This document shows positions 24,449 to 32,531 of a stretch of 37,377 bases of DNA, piece by piece. The notes beneath the pieces are model-generated. The model did not search any database. It was not told the origin of the DNA and saw only the letters and a program-made list of their open reading frames with translations. Both the position numbers and the translations under genes were made by a program. Origin of the DNA: Segeticoccus rhizosphaerae (GTDB lineage: Bacteria > Actinomycetota > Actinomycetes > Actinomycetales > Dermatophilaceae); NCBI RefSeq assembly GCF_009192725.1, contig NZ_VOHR01000006.1, positions 1-37,377 on the forward strand, given 5' to 3'. The stretch's first letter is position 1, and every line of letters starts with the position of its first letter.

Positions 24449-25906
24449 TCAGGACTGGCTCGGGTGGGTGGCCCGCAGGCGCCCCTGCTCGACCAGTTCG
24501 TCGTGCGCGGCCACAAGGAGGTCGAGCACCTCCCAGGGGTCCGGGATCAGGGCCGGGCACGTCACGACTCCCACGTGCAGGCGTCCACGGTATCCCTGGA
24601 TGGTGATGTTCAGGCCGAGCCCGTCGCTGAGGGCCGGAAGGGGGTAGAGGCCCTCGATGGGCTGTCCGTGCAGGTGCAGCACCTCGCGCGTGCCGGGCAC
24701 GTTGGAGACCAGGACGTTGAACGGTAGGCGCACCCGGTCGGCGAGGCGGGCCGCCGCGACGACGCGCACGGCTCGTGTCGCCAGGGCCGGTGGCGCGAAG
24801 GAGGCGACGTCCTGCAGGGTGTCGGCACCGATCGCGCGGTGTGCCTTGGCCACCGCGGTGGTTTCGCGCACGCTGGTGAGCCGCACGAGCGGGTCGGCCA
24901 CGTCGGTCGGCAGGGGGCAGGTCATCAGGTCGATCTTGTTGCCGGTGACCTTGTCCTCGTCCGTGCGCACCGAGATCGGCACGAGCGCCCGGAGCGGCTC
25001 CTCGGGCAGGGCTTCGGCCCGCAGGAGCCATTCGCGCAGGGCCCCTGCGACCGTGCTGAGCAGCACGTCGTTGACCGTGGCACCCGCGGCCGTGCGCACG
25101 GCCTTGGAGTCGTCCAGCGACAACTCACCGAAGGCCCACGCCCGGTCGCGCGTGATGGCCTTGTTGAACGGGGTCCTCGGTGCGCTGATGCGTGGACGAG
25201 AGCGCACCGGCACGGCATCGCCGGCGGTCCCTGTGAGCCACTCGACCGTGCCGCTGGAAACGCGTGCGGCCGAGGTGATCGCGAGGGTGGGCACCTGTGG
25301 CAGCCGACCCATCAGTGCGGCCTCGAGCCGCAGCGCCGTGCCTGCGAGGTCGGCGACCCCGAGCATCCCCCGGGCGAGCATCTCGCCGGTGCCGGGCAGG
25401 GACGCAGGATGCCATGCGCCGTCGGACGACGGGTCGGTCTCCGGGGGCCGGTCGTCGAGCAGGGTGGTGAGCAGGTCCCTTCCGGCAATGCCGTCCACTG
25501 CGGCGTGGTGGATCTTGGTGATGACGGCGGTCTGGTCCGGTGCGGAGCCCTGCACGAGGTGGATCTCCCAGAGCGGGCGAGACCGGTCCAGCGGTTGCTC
25601 CGCGATCTGAGCCACCGTCCGGGCGAGCTCACGGCGCCACTCGTCACCGATGACGACCGACCCGAAGAGGTGCTGGGTGAGGTCGAAGTCCGGGTCGTCG
25701 ACCCACCAGGGCCGGTCGATGCCGAGCGGGACGTTGCGCAGCCGACGCCGCAGGATGGGGGCGAAGGGCAGTCGCGCCTCGACCAGGTCACGCAGCTCGT
25801 CGAGATCGAGCCGTCCGGCGACGAGGGCGGTGAGGCAGATGTGCCCGGCACCGTGGGGGCCGTCGAGGGCGAGGAACGATGCGTCGAGGCTGCTCAGTCG
25901 TTGCAT
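24449..25906 (-). CDS. Wax ester synthase/diacylglycerol acyltransferase (WS/DGAT), first copy
   Basis: Acyltransferase of 485 residues making wax esters and/or triacylglycerol from acyl-CoA. The family start MQRLSSLDASFLALDG is present. The catalytic HHxxxDG is HHAAVDG (133-139), PLWE follows at 111-114, and the late motifs include FNVLVSNVPG and GLGLNITIQGY. ATG 25906 has GAGG immediately before it, too close to be ideal; GTG 25912 two codons upstream is an alternative. It is next to a phasin-like gene on the same strand and 0.94 kb from a second WS/DGAT on the other strand. The tail ends shortly after the domain, unlike the second copy. Confidence 0.92.
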   Translation of the reverse strand: MQRLSSLDASFLALDGPHGAGHICLTALVAGRLDLDELRDLVEARLPFAPILRRRLRNVPLGIDRPWWVDDPDFDLTQHLFGSVVIGDEWRRELARTVAQIAEQPLDRSRPLWEIHLVQGSAPDQTAVITKIHHAAVDGIAGRDLLTTLLDDRPPETDPSSDGAWHPASLPGTGEMLARGMLGVADLAGTALRLEAALMGRLPQVPTLAITSAARVSSGTVEWLTGTAGDAVPVRSRPRISAPRTPFNKAITRDRAWAFGELSLDDSKAVRTAAGATVNDVLLSTVAGALREWLLRAEALPEEPLRALVPISVRTDEDKVTGNKIDLMTCPLPTDVADPLVRLTSVRETTAVAKAHRAIGADTLQDVASFAPPALATRAVRVVAAARLADRVRLPFNVLVSNVPGTREVLHLHGQPIEGLYPLPALSDGLGLNITIQGYRGRLHVGVVTCPALIPDPWEVLDLLVAAHDELVEQGRLRATHPSQS

Positions 25907-26123
25907 CCTCACCGCGAGCGAGCCCCCGTGGCGGGCCTCGGCACCTGACACCACGACCGAGCAGGACTTCGGCCTCGAACAGGCGCACAGGAGCTCATGG
26001 GGCCCATCCTCCCAAGGTCGGGCCGGACATGCCACGACGCGGGCCCACCGATCGGGTGGGAACCACGTCGTGGCTGGTGCCGCCTGCTGCCCGGGTGGGG
26101 CATGACGGGTCGTGTCGCGGGGC

Positions 26124-26480
26124 TCAATCCGTCGCGCTGCGGCTCCCCTTGGAGCTCGACTTCTGCGACTTCTGTGTCGTGTTCGACGTGGAGGCCGCTG
26201 GAGCGGGCGTGAAGAGATCGAGCAGACCGCTCTGGAAGGACTCGCGGGCCTGGGTCCAGTCCTTGCTGCTCGCGGTGGCGTAGCGCACGTAGTCGGACGG
26301 GCTGCCGACGAGCGAGGCAAGGGGCTTCAGGCCGGTCTGGAAGCGCTCCGGCGGCCTGGGGGCCTTGTCCAGGATCTCCGAGGCGCGACCGAGCAGGCCG
26401 AGGACGGCGTGCTGGCCCTTGTTCGCGGCCTCGACCTGACGCTCGTGAACCTTGGTGACGAGAGCGATGACGGTGGACAT
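26124..26480 (-). CDS. Phasin-like small protein, probable lipid inclusion-associated
   Basis: Protein of 118 residues. Residues about 1-95 are predicted helical and amphipathic with no transmembrane segment (for example VEAANKGQHAVLGLLGRAS), then a short Ala/Pro stretch. The last 22 residues are Ser/Thr/Lys/Gln-rich and disordered. Size, helical body and polar tail resemble phasins and the small lipid-droplet proteins of actinobacteria, and the flanking WS/DGAT genes support this. I do not recognise a specific family. ATG 26480 has AGGAGG four bases upstream. A strong promoter with direct repeats lies at 26536-26578. It reads toward the first WS/DGAT gene (217 bp gap), so co-transcription is possible. 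Confidence 0.65.
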   Translation of the reverse strand: MSTVIALVTKVHERQVEAANKGQHAVLGLLGRASEILDKAPRPPERFQTGLKPLASLVGSPSDYVRYATASSKDWTQARESFQSGLLDLFTPAPAASTSNTTQKSQKSSSKGSRSATD

Positions 26481-26844
26481 GTTTCCTCCTGTGACGGTGA
26501 TTCCGTGCCGTGCTGGCTGTGAATCGCTTGCCATCATTGAACATTCATTATGCGTAGTTTGTCAAGCAGTTGCGTAGTCAGGTGACGTGGTTCACGCTCT
26601 TCGGCCCGGCGCAGACTTCGAATTCCGCACACCGGAACGTTGAGAACATGAACGGTCTCGGTCGCGCGGGAGTCAATACCATGGCTTCAGAAGCGCTGCT
26701 TCATCGGGTCCGCAACCGCGCTGTTCGACGAAGAGCTCTCGGAACTGCGCACCACCGTGCGCCGCTCCACCCTTACGCACCCGCCCTCCGGCGCGGGCCG
26801 TCGCACCCCGACGCTCGTCACCGGCACGAACGACAGGACCACAC
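26481..26844. promoter_or_regulatory. 364-bp divergent control region between the phasin-like and second WS/DGAT genes
   Basis: The phasin side is AT-rich. It has -35 TTGACA (minus strand, 26565-26560), an 18-bp spacer and -10 TTCAAT (26541-26536). TGCGTAGT occurs at 26551-26558 and 26571-26578, 20 bp apart, flanking the -35. The -10 lies in a near-palindrome, ATTGAACATTCATT (26536-26549). Further right, TTCCG-CACAC-CGGAA (26623-26637) is a perfect dyad. I see no good promoter for the WS/DGAT gene; its ATG has AGGA about seven bases upstream. An open frame from 26681 looks like chance and has no ribosome site. Confidence 0.55.
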
Positions 26845-28530
26845 ATGCAGCAGCTCACCGCGATGGACGGGATGTTCTTCAGCGTCGACACCGCGACCTC
26901 GACCGGCGTGATGGGCGGGCTGATCATCTACGACGCCTTCGACGACCCGGCGGCCGGCCGAGCGGAGCGCATGATCGAGCGGATCACCGAACGGCTCGAC
27001 CAGATCCCGCCGTTCCGCCGGGTGCGCGCCAAGGTGCCGCTCGGGCTCGACAAGGAGTACTGGGCCGAGACCGAGGTCGACGTCGCTGCGCACGTCCGGA
27101 CGATCACCCTGGCCGAAGGCGGGACCGACCAGGACCTCGCGGCAGAGATCTCCCGCATCATGAGCATCCGCCTCGACCCCCACCGGCCCCTCTGGGAACT
27201 GTGGATCATCGAGGGCCTGCACGGCGGCCGTCTCGCACACCTGCTGCGGGTGCACCACGGCGCGGTCGACGGCGGGACCATCCCCACGATCCTCGATCTC
27301 CTGTCGGACCACCCGACGACGCCCGCCGACCCGGCCAGCGCGGCCCCGGGCCGGCGCGAGCCCTGGGGAGGGCCGGTCGAGATGCTGGCGCGGGGGGTCG
27401 TGGGGAGGGCCCTCAAGCCCGTCCAGTTCGTCGGGCTGCAGGCGCAGACGGTCAAGTACCTCGTGGGACGACGTTCCGAGGATGGCGTGATGGCCCTGCC
27501 CGCCTTCATCGCGCGGATGATCCCGGGCAAGGTGGGGGCACCGGTCCGGGGCGTCGTCAACCGGCGACAGCGTGCCAAGGGGCAGCCAGAGGTCCTCCCG
27601 GTGCTCCCGCAGGTCACGAAACCAGCCACCCCCTTCAACAGGACGATCACCGACGCCCGGACCTACGCCTTCTCGGACCTGTCGCTCGCCGACTTCAAGC
27701 GGGTCGGCAAGGCCTTCGACGGCACCATGAACGACGCCGTCGTCGCCGTCGTGGCGGGGGCTCTTCGGCGATGGATGGAGGAGCGGGGCGGCGCCCCTGA
27801 GGAGCCGCTGGTCGTGTGCATCCCCTACTCGTTGCGCACCGGGGAGGAGAAGGACCGGTGGGCCAACCACATCAGCATGTTCTTCGCGCCGCTCCCGACC
27901 CACCTCGCCGACCCGGTCGAGCGACTCAAGGCGGTCCACGGCGACCTCAAGGCGGCCAGGAGCAACTTCGACGCCCTGCCCACCGGACTGCTCCGTTCCG
28001 CAAGCCGTTTCATCCCGCAGTCGCTCTTCTGGGTCCACCAGCAGCTGCTGAGCCGCGCGCCCGACTGGGTGTCGGGCTCGATGTGGAACGTCGTGGTCTC
28101 CAACGTCCGCGGCCCGTCGCAGGTCGTGGAGGTCACCGGGGCCCGTATGGCGGGCTACTGGCCGGCCGCGTTCCTCACCACCGGCGTCGGACTCAACATC
28201 ACGCTGCAGAGCTACCTCGACCGGGTGGACTTCGGTTTCATGGGAGCCGGCGACCTCACCGGTGACCTCTGGGAGCTGCCCGGGCACATGAAGGACGCGC
28301 TCGAGGAGCTGATGGAGGCCGCCGACCGCGCCGAGTCCGCGGCGAAGTCCCCGGCCCCGAGAAAGTTGGCCGCAAAGAAGTCGCCGGCCCCGAGAAAGTC
28401 GGCGGCAAAGAAGTCGCCGGCCCCGAGAAAGTCGGCGGCAAAGAAGTCCCCGGCCCCGGGAAAGTCGGCCGCCAGGAAGTCCCCGGCAGCGAAGAAGTCG
28501 GCTGCCAAACCCACCCCCACTGACGACTGA
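26845..28530 (+). CDS. WS/DGAT, second copy, with Lys/Ala/Pro repeat tail
   Basis: Acyltransferase of 561 residues. The catalytic motif is HHGAVDG (137-143), PLWE lies at 115-118, and SNVRGPS and GVGLNITLQSY come late in the domain, which ends near residue 480. After a short helix, residues 501-555 are five tandem 11-residue units of the form KSPAPRKSAAK, then PTPTDD. Most WS/DGATs stop near 460-490 residues. The tail is strongly basic and disordered, like histone H1 or the heparin-binding tail of mycobacterial HBHA, and should bind DNA, polyphosphate or other polyanions (inference). ATG 26845 begins the conserved MQQLTAMDGMFF. The acyl-CoA synthetase follows after 41 bp, supplying acyl-CoA substrate. 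Confidence 0.92.
   Translation: MQQLTAMDGMFFSVDTATSTGVMGGLIIYDAFDDPAAGRAERMIERITERLDQIPPFRRVRAKVPLGLDKEYWAETEVDVAAHVRTITLAEGGTDQDLAAEISRIMSIRLDPHRPLWELWIIEGLHGGRLAHLLRVHHGAVDGGTIPTILDLLSDHPTTPADPASAAPGRREPWGGPVEMLARGVVGRALKPVQFVGLQAQTVKYLVGRRSEDGVMALPAFIARMIPGKVGAPVRGVVNRRQRAKGQPEVLPVLPQVTKPATPFNRTITDARTYAFSDLSLADFKRVGKAFDGTMNDAVVAVVAGALRRWMEERGGAPEEPLVVCIPYSLRTGEEKDRWANHISMFFAPLPTHLADPVERLKAVHGDLKAARSNFDALPTGLLRSASRFIPQSLFWVHQQLLSRAPDWVSGSMWNVVVSNVRGPSQVVEVTGARMAGYWPAAFLTTGVGLNITLQSYLDRVDFGFMGAGDLTGDLWELPGHMKDALEELMEAADRAESAAKSPAPRKLAAKKSPAPRKSAAKKSPAPRKSAAKKSPAPGKSAARKSPAAKKSAAKPTPTDD
28345..28509 (+). repeat. Five tandem 33-bp repeats encoding the basic tail
   Basis: Five in-frame 33-bp units encode KSPAPRK(L/S)AAK, twice KSPAPRKSAAK, KSPAPGKSAAR and KSPAAKKSAAK. 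The central units are nearly identical at the DNA level, while the last two diverge. Copy number is therefore likely to vary among strains by slippage or recombination. Confidence 0.9.
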
Positions 28531-28538
28531 CCCGTCAG
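28527..28538. promoter_or_regulatory. Short palindrome between WS/DGAT and acyl-CoA synthetase
   Basis: CTGAC-CC-GTCAG overlaps the WS/DGAT stop and precedes the AGGAG ribosome site of the next gene by 23 bp. The arms are only 5 bp and there is no T-run; an operator or weak mRNA stem is possible. Confidence 0.25.
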
Positions 28539-28571
28539 GGGGTCGGTCCCAGCCAGAACGTAGGAGAACCC

Positions 28572-30098
28572 GTGTCGTTCAACCTCTCAGTCATCGTTCG
28601 CGAGTCGGCGCAGTCCGGCCCCGACCGCCCGGCCATCATCCACCGTGGTGGCACCATCTCCCACCGTCAGCTCGACGAGTGGAGCGACCGCGTCGCGAGG
28701 GGGCTCGTGCGACTGGGGGTCACGCCGGGAGACAGCGTCGGGGTCCAGCTGCCCAACGTTCCCGAGTTCGCGGCGGTCTTCTACGGCGTCCTCAAGGCCG
28801 GGGCTGTCGCCATCCCGATGAACGTCCTCAACAAGGGCCCGGAGATCGCCTACTTCCTGAAGAACTCTCAGGCAAATCTGTTGATCTCGGCGGCGGGTGT
28901 CGCGAGCGAGGCTGCCCGGGGCGTGAACGAAGCCGGCGCGGAACACCTGTTCATCGTCGGCGACGCCCAGCTGCCCGCCTGTGCGCGGCGCTTCGAGGAG
29001 CTCACCGCCGGTGGTCAGGAGATCCCCGCGCCATTCGTCCAGCGACAGCCCTCTGACACGGCCGTCCTGCTCTACACGTCGGGCACCACCGGTCACCCCA
29101 AGGGGGTCCAGCTGACCCACTTCCAGCTCCTGATGAACGCCGAGGCACACGTCGAGGCCTTCGAGATGGACCGCGACAGCGTCACCATCGCGGTCATGCC
29201 GCTGTTCCACGCTCTCGGCCTGTCGGGCCTGCTCAACGCCACTCTGCGCGCTGGCGGCGCAGTGGTGCTCCTGGAGAAGTTCAAGCCGCTCGACGTCCTG
29301 CAGGCGATCCAGGACCACCACGCCACGATCTTGCACGGCGTCCCGACGATGTACCACGCGATCGAGCACCAGCCGGAGCGGTCCGACTACGACGTCTCCT
29401 CGCTGCGCTACTGCGGTTCCGCGGGCGCGCCCATCGCCGCAGAGCTGCTGGACACCTTCGAGCGCGAGATGGGTGTGCAGATCCTCGAGATGTACGGACT
29501 GACCGAGAGCGGACCACTGGCCAGCTACAACCGACCGGACCACCGCAAGCCGTACAGCATCGGCACGCCCATCTGGGGCACCGAGATGCAGGTTTGGGAC
29601 GACGAGAACACCGAGCTGCCGGCGGGCCGCGACCACGTCGGCGAGCTGGTGATCCGCGGACACAACACCATGGGCGGCTACCTGGACAACCCGGAGGCGA
29701 CCGAGCAGGCCTTCGCCGGCGGCTGGCTGCACAGTGGCGACCTGGGTTACCGCGACGAGGACGGCTTCTTCTTCATCGTGGACCGCAAGAAGGAGATGAT
29801 CATCCGGGGCGGCTACAACGTCTACCCGCGGGAGGTCGAGGAGGTGCTCTACCAGCACCCCGCGATCTTCGAGGCGGCGGTCGTCGGCCTGCCCGACGAC
29901 CGGCTCGGCGAGGAGGTCGGAGCCTTCGTGTCGCTCAAGATCGGCGCCTCGGCCGAGACCGAGGAGATCATCGACTTCGTCAAGGACCGTGTGGCCGCCT
30001 ACAAGTACCCGAGGACGGTCGAGATCCTCCCCGACCTGCCCAAGAGCCCCACCGGCAAGATCCTCAAGCGCCAGCTGGTGCCTGGGCGCAAGGCCTGA
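28572..30098 (+). CDS. Long-chain fatty acid-CoA ligase (acyl-CoA synthetase)
   Basis: Adenylate-forming enzyme of 508 residues that activates fatty acids with ATP and CoA. Motifs in order: P-loop LLYTSGTTGHPKG (about 165-177), YGLTESGP near 307, the hinge GDLGYRDEDGFFFIVDRKKE, IIRGGYNVYPREVEE, and the C-terminal catalytic Lys in SPTGKILKRQL. GTG 28572 has AGGAG at five bases. It is 41 bp downstream of the second WS/DGAT and probably in its operon, feeding acyl-CoA into wax ester or triacylglycerol synthesis, or into the beta-oxidation-like enzymes at 19403-23579. Chain-length preference cannot be read. Confidence 0.9.
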   Translation: MSFNLSVIVRESAQSGPDRPAIIHRGGTISHRQLDEWSDRVARGLVRLGVTPGDSVGVQLPNVPEFAAVFYGVLKAGAVAIPMNVLNKGPEIAYFLKNSQANLLISAAGVASEAARGVNEAGAEHLFIVGDAQLPACARRFEELTAGGQEIPAPFVQRQPSDTAVLLYTSGTTGHPKGVQLTHFQLLMNAEAHVEAFEMDRDSVTIAVMPLFHALGLSGLLNATLRAGGAVVLLEKFKPLDVLQAIQDHHATILHGVPTMYHAIEHQPERSDYDVSSLRYCGSAGAPIAAELLDTFEREMGVQILEMYGLTESGPLASYNRPDHRKPYSIGTPIWGTEMQVWDDENTELPAGRDHVGELVIRGHNTMGGYLDNPEATEQAFAGGWLHSGDLGYRDEDGFFFIVDRKKEMIIRGGYNVYPREVEEVLYQHPAIFEAAVVGLPDDRLGEEVGAFVSLKIGASAETEEIIDFVKDRVAAYKYPRTVEILPDLPKSPTGKILKRQLVPGRKA

Positions 30099-30256
30099 AG
30101 GGCGGCCCGAACCGCCGCAAGAGCCTCATCGGCACTCGATAACCCTCTGCCACAACAGAGCACGCGTCACTTCACCACAGCTCGACACCCCCCACCCACC
30201 GCCAACGGACGGCACCCGCGCCGATCCGGCAGCACCCCTCACCCTTTGGAGTCCTC

Positions 30257-31618
30257 ATGTCACAGGTCATCTCTGCCGAGAGTCGGCGCAAGGAGGTGCG
30301 CAAGGTCATCCTCTCGAGCTACTTCGGGACGACGATCGAGTACTACGACTTCCTTCTCTACACCTCGGCCGCCAGCCTGGTCTTCGCCCATGTCTTCTTC
30401 AGCAACCTCTCTGCGGCGACGGGCACCATCCTGTCGTTCGTGACCCTGTTGGCCGGCTACCTGGCGCGGCCGATCGGCGGCATCATCTTCGGCCACTTCG
30501 GCGACCGGCTCGGCCGTCGCAAGATGCTGCTCATCACGATGGGGCTCATGGGGGCGGCCAGCTTCCTGATCGGGTGCGTCCCGTCATACGGCACCTGGGG
30601 CGAGTGGGCACCCGCCACCCTCGTGCTGCTGCGCATCGTGCAGGGGATCGCGGTCGGCGGTGACTGGGGCGGCTCCGCCACCATCAGCGTCGAGGCGGCC
30701 GAGGACGGCAAACGTGGCCTGACGGCCGCGTTCGTCAACATGGGGGCGCCGAGCGGTGCCGTGCTCGGCTCCCTGGTGCTCGCTCTGTTCGCCATGATGG
30801 ACAACTCCGCCTTCCTGCACTGGGGCTGGCGGATTCCCTTCCTGCTCAGCGGTGTCCTGGTCCTCATCGGTCTGTGGATCCGGTGGAGGATGAGCGAGTC
30901 CCCGCTCTTCGAGGAGATGCAGGCCAAGGCGGATGAGCAGGAGAAGAAGGAGACTCCGCTCGTCGCCGTCGTCAAGAACCAGGGGAAAGCGATCATCCTC
31001 GCCGCACTCGGCACGGTGAGCTGCTTTGCGCTGCAGGGGCTCCTTGCCTCTTACGCTCTCACCCTCGGCACCACCGAGGGCGGCCACAGCCGCACCGCGG
31101 TGCTCGTGGCCTTCTCGGTCGCCTCCGTGCTGCAAGTGGGTGCCCTGGCCTTCTACGCCAACCTGTCCGACCGGTTCGGCCGGCGTCCGGTGATGATCTT
31201 CGGCTCTGTCGCCGGCATCGTCCTGGCCTACCCCATCTTCTGGATGATCCAGGATGGCTCGACGTTCCTGCTCTACCTCGGCATGATCCTCGGTATGCCG
31301 GTCGTGCAGGCCGCCGTGTACGGCCCGTCGGCAGCCTTCATCTCCGAGATGTTCCACACCCAGTACCGTTACACCGGAGCGTCACTCGGCTACCAGATCG
31401 CATCCACTCTCGGTGGCGGCGTGTCCCCGCTGGTCGCGGCCAGCCTCGCCGCAGTCGGTGGATTCACCCCGGTCGCTCTCTACGTCGCGGCACTGTTCCT
31501 CGTGGGTGTGTTCATCGTCAAGATCACCCAGGAGGGCACCAAGCTCGACCTGGGCGCCGCAGAGCAGTCGCCGGCGACCAAGACGTCGGACGGGAAGCCC
31601 GACCTGCAGACCGCCTGA
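30257..31618 (+). CDS. MFS transporter, metabolite:H+ symporter (MHS) type
   Basis: Twelve-helix membrane transporter of 453 residues. The N-terminus SSYFGTTIEYYDFLLY and the loop 2-3 motif GHFGDRLGRRKMLL, followed by RIVQGIAVGGDWGG, are typical of the MHS group (ShiA, KgtP, ProP relatives). The second half repeats the MFS loop as DRFGRRPVMIFG. Substrates in this group are small carboxylates, zwitterions or shikimate-like acids, so a mono- or hydroxy-carboxylate related to the catabolic genes here is plausible. ATG 30257 has GGAG upstream. A 158-bp gap separates it from the acyl-CoA synthetase, and I see no clear promoter in that gap. Confidence 0.9.
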   Translation: MSQVISAESRRKEVRKVILSSYFGTTIEYYDFLLYTSAASLVFAHVFFSNLSAATGTILSFVTLLAGYLARPIGGIIFGHFGDRLGRRKMLLITMGLMGAASFLIGCVPSYGTWGEWAPATLVLLRIVQGIAVGGDWGGSATISVEAAEDGKRGLTAAFVNMGAPSGAVLGSLVLALFAMMDNSAFLHWGWRIPFLLSGVLVLIGLWIRWRMSESPLFEEMQAKADEQEKKETPLVAVVKNQGKAIILAALGTVSCFALQGLLASYALTLGTTEGGHSRTAVLVAFSVASVLQVGALAFYANLSDRFGRRPVMIFGSVAGIVLAYPIFWMIQDGSTFLLYLGMILGMPVVQAAVYGPSAAFISEMFHTQYRYTGASLGYQIASTLGGGVSPLVAASLAAVGGFTPVALYVAALFLVGVFIVKITQEGTKLDLGAAEQSPATKTSDGKPDLQTA

Positions 31619-31635
31619 GTGCTGCACACACCGGG

Positions 31636-32364
31636 TCAGGCGCTCCTGGCCGGGTCGGGGTACTGCCCCCGCTCCGGCCGGGAGAACGGTTGCCGATAGG
31701 CGTGCCAGATGTGGGGTGCCTGCCCCAGCCGGTCGGCGACCACGTGCAGTGCGGCCGGGTGGACTCCCATGCCGAGGTGGCTCGAGATGATCTCGACGTT
31801 CTCGGCGCGGGGGCCTCGGGGCTGCAGGCAGCGGTGCCAGTCGAAGACCCCGTCGCTGCGCGAGTAGACGGCGGTGACGGGGACGGGCAACGGTCTCATC
31901 GCGGCGGCCCACCGGGTGGCGTACCACGCGCCGTCGAGCGGGGCGCCGAGCGTGACCAGCAGGCGCACCCGGTCGGGGCGGGCCAGAGCGACCTGGCGGG
32001 CGAACGCACCGCCCACGCTCCAGCCGACGAGCCCCACCGGGCCCTCCTCGTGGGAGATCTGGTCGACGCGGTCGATGAGGGTCTGGACCACCGTCGCGGG
32101 CTTTCCCAGCATCGTGCCCCGGTGCATGCGGTGCGGGGAGTGGCCCAGGGCCCGCAGGTGCGAGCGCATGGCCAGCGTCCACCCGTTGCCGCCGCACAGA
32201 CCGGGAACGGCCAGAACCGGCTGGCCATGGGCCCGCGTGGCCCCCAGGAGGAAGGGAGCCATGAACGGCACCGACGCCAGCTCGATGCTCGCCCGGTAAG
32301 GCTCGAACGGAGCCAGCAGCCACGGGTGCGAGAGCACGCGCTGCATCGAGGGGGCGGTGGGCAC
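31636..32364 (-). CDS. Alpha/beta hydrolase (lipase/esterase-like)
   Basis: Serine hydrolase of 242 residues. The nucleophile elbow is GWSVGG with Ser116. The oxyanion region VPGLCGGNGW lies near 53-62, the probable acid Asp is in YSRSDGVFDW, and the catalytic His is in SSHLGMGVHP. GTG 32364 has GGGAGG at six bases; ATG 32346 is a second choice. Upstream on its strand a TAGGTT -10-like element lies at 32401-32396. Position next to wax ester/triacylglycerol synthesis genes suggests a neutral-lipid or ester hydrolase, but this is inference. It converges with the MFS gene (17 bp gap) and diverges from the 499-residue unknown gene. Confidence 0.85.
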   Translation of the reverse strand: MPTAPSMQRVLSHPWLLAPFEPYRASIELASVPFMAPFLLGATRAHGQPVLAVPGLCGGNGWTLAMRSHLRALGHSPHRMHRGTMLGKPATVVQTLIDRVDQISHEEGPVGLVGWSVGGAFARQVALARPDRVRLLVTLGAPLDGAWYATRWAAAMRPLPVPVTAVYSRSDGVFDWHRCLQPRGPRAENVEIISSHLGMGVHPAALHVVADRLGQAPHIWHAYRQPFSRPERGQYPDPARSA

Positions 32365-32531
32365 GGCGGCCCTCCCATCTGCGGAGAGGGTCCTCAACCT
32401 ACCGGCATCGTGGGCGCGGCCGGCGGACGCCCTGCAGTCGACCTGCCGGACATGAGACAGGACAGCACGAGATCGACGGCACGAACTCGACAACACGGCC
32501 GCCCGGCGGCGGAGGACAAGGAGACACAACC

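Noticed and set aside
26570-26911. Possible 113-residue gene upstream of the second WS/DGAT
   Set aside because: No ribosome site, Arg/His-rich shadow composition, and it runs into the well-supported WS/DGAT start.
28345-28509. Tandem repeats considered as a CRISPR-like or intergenic repeat array
   Set aside because: The 33-bp units are contiguous, in frame and coding, with no spacers.
31612-31642. CGCCTGA...TCAGGCG inverted repeat between the MFS and hydrolase genes, considered as a terminator
   Set aside because: The arms are simply the final Ala codons and TGA stops of two convergent genes. The 17-base loop is long and there is no T-run.
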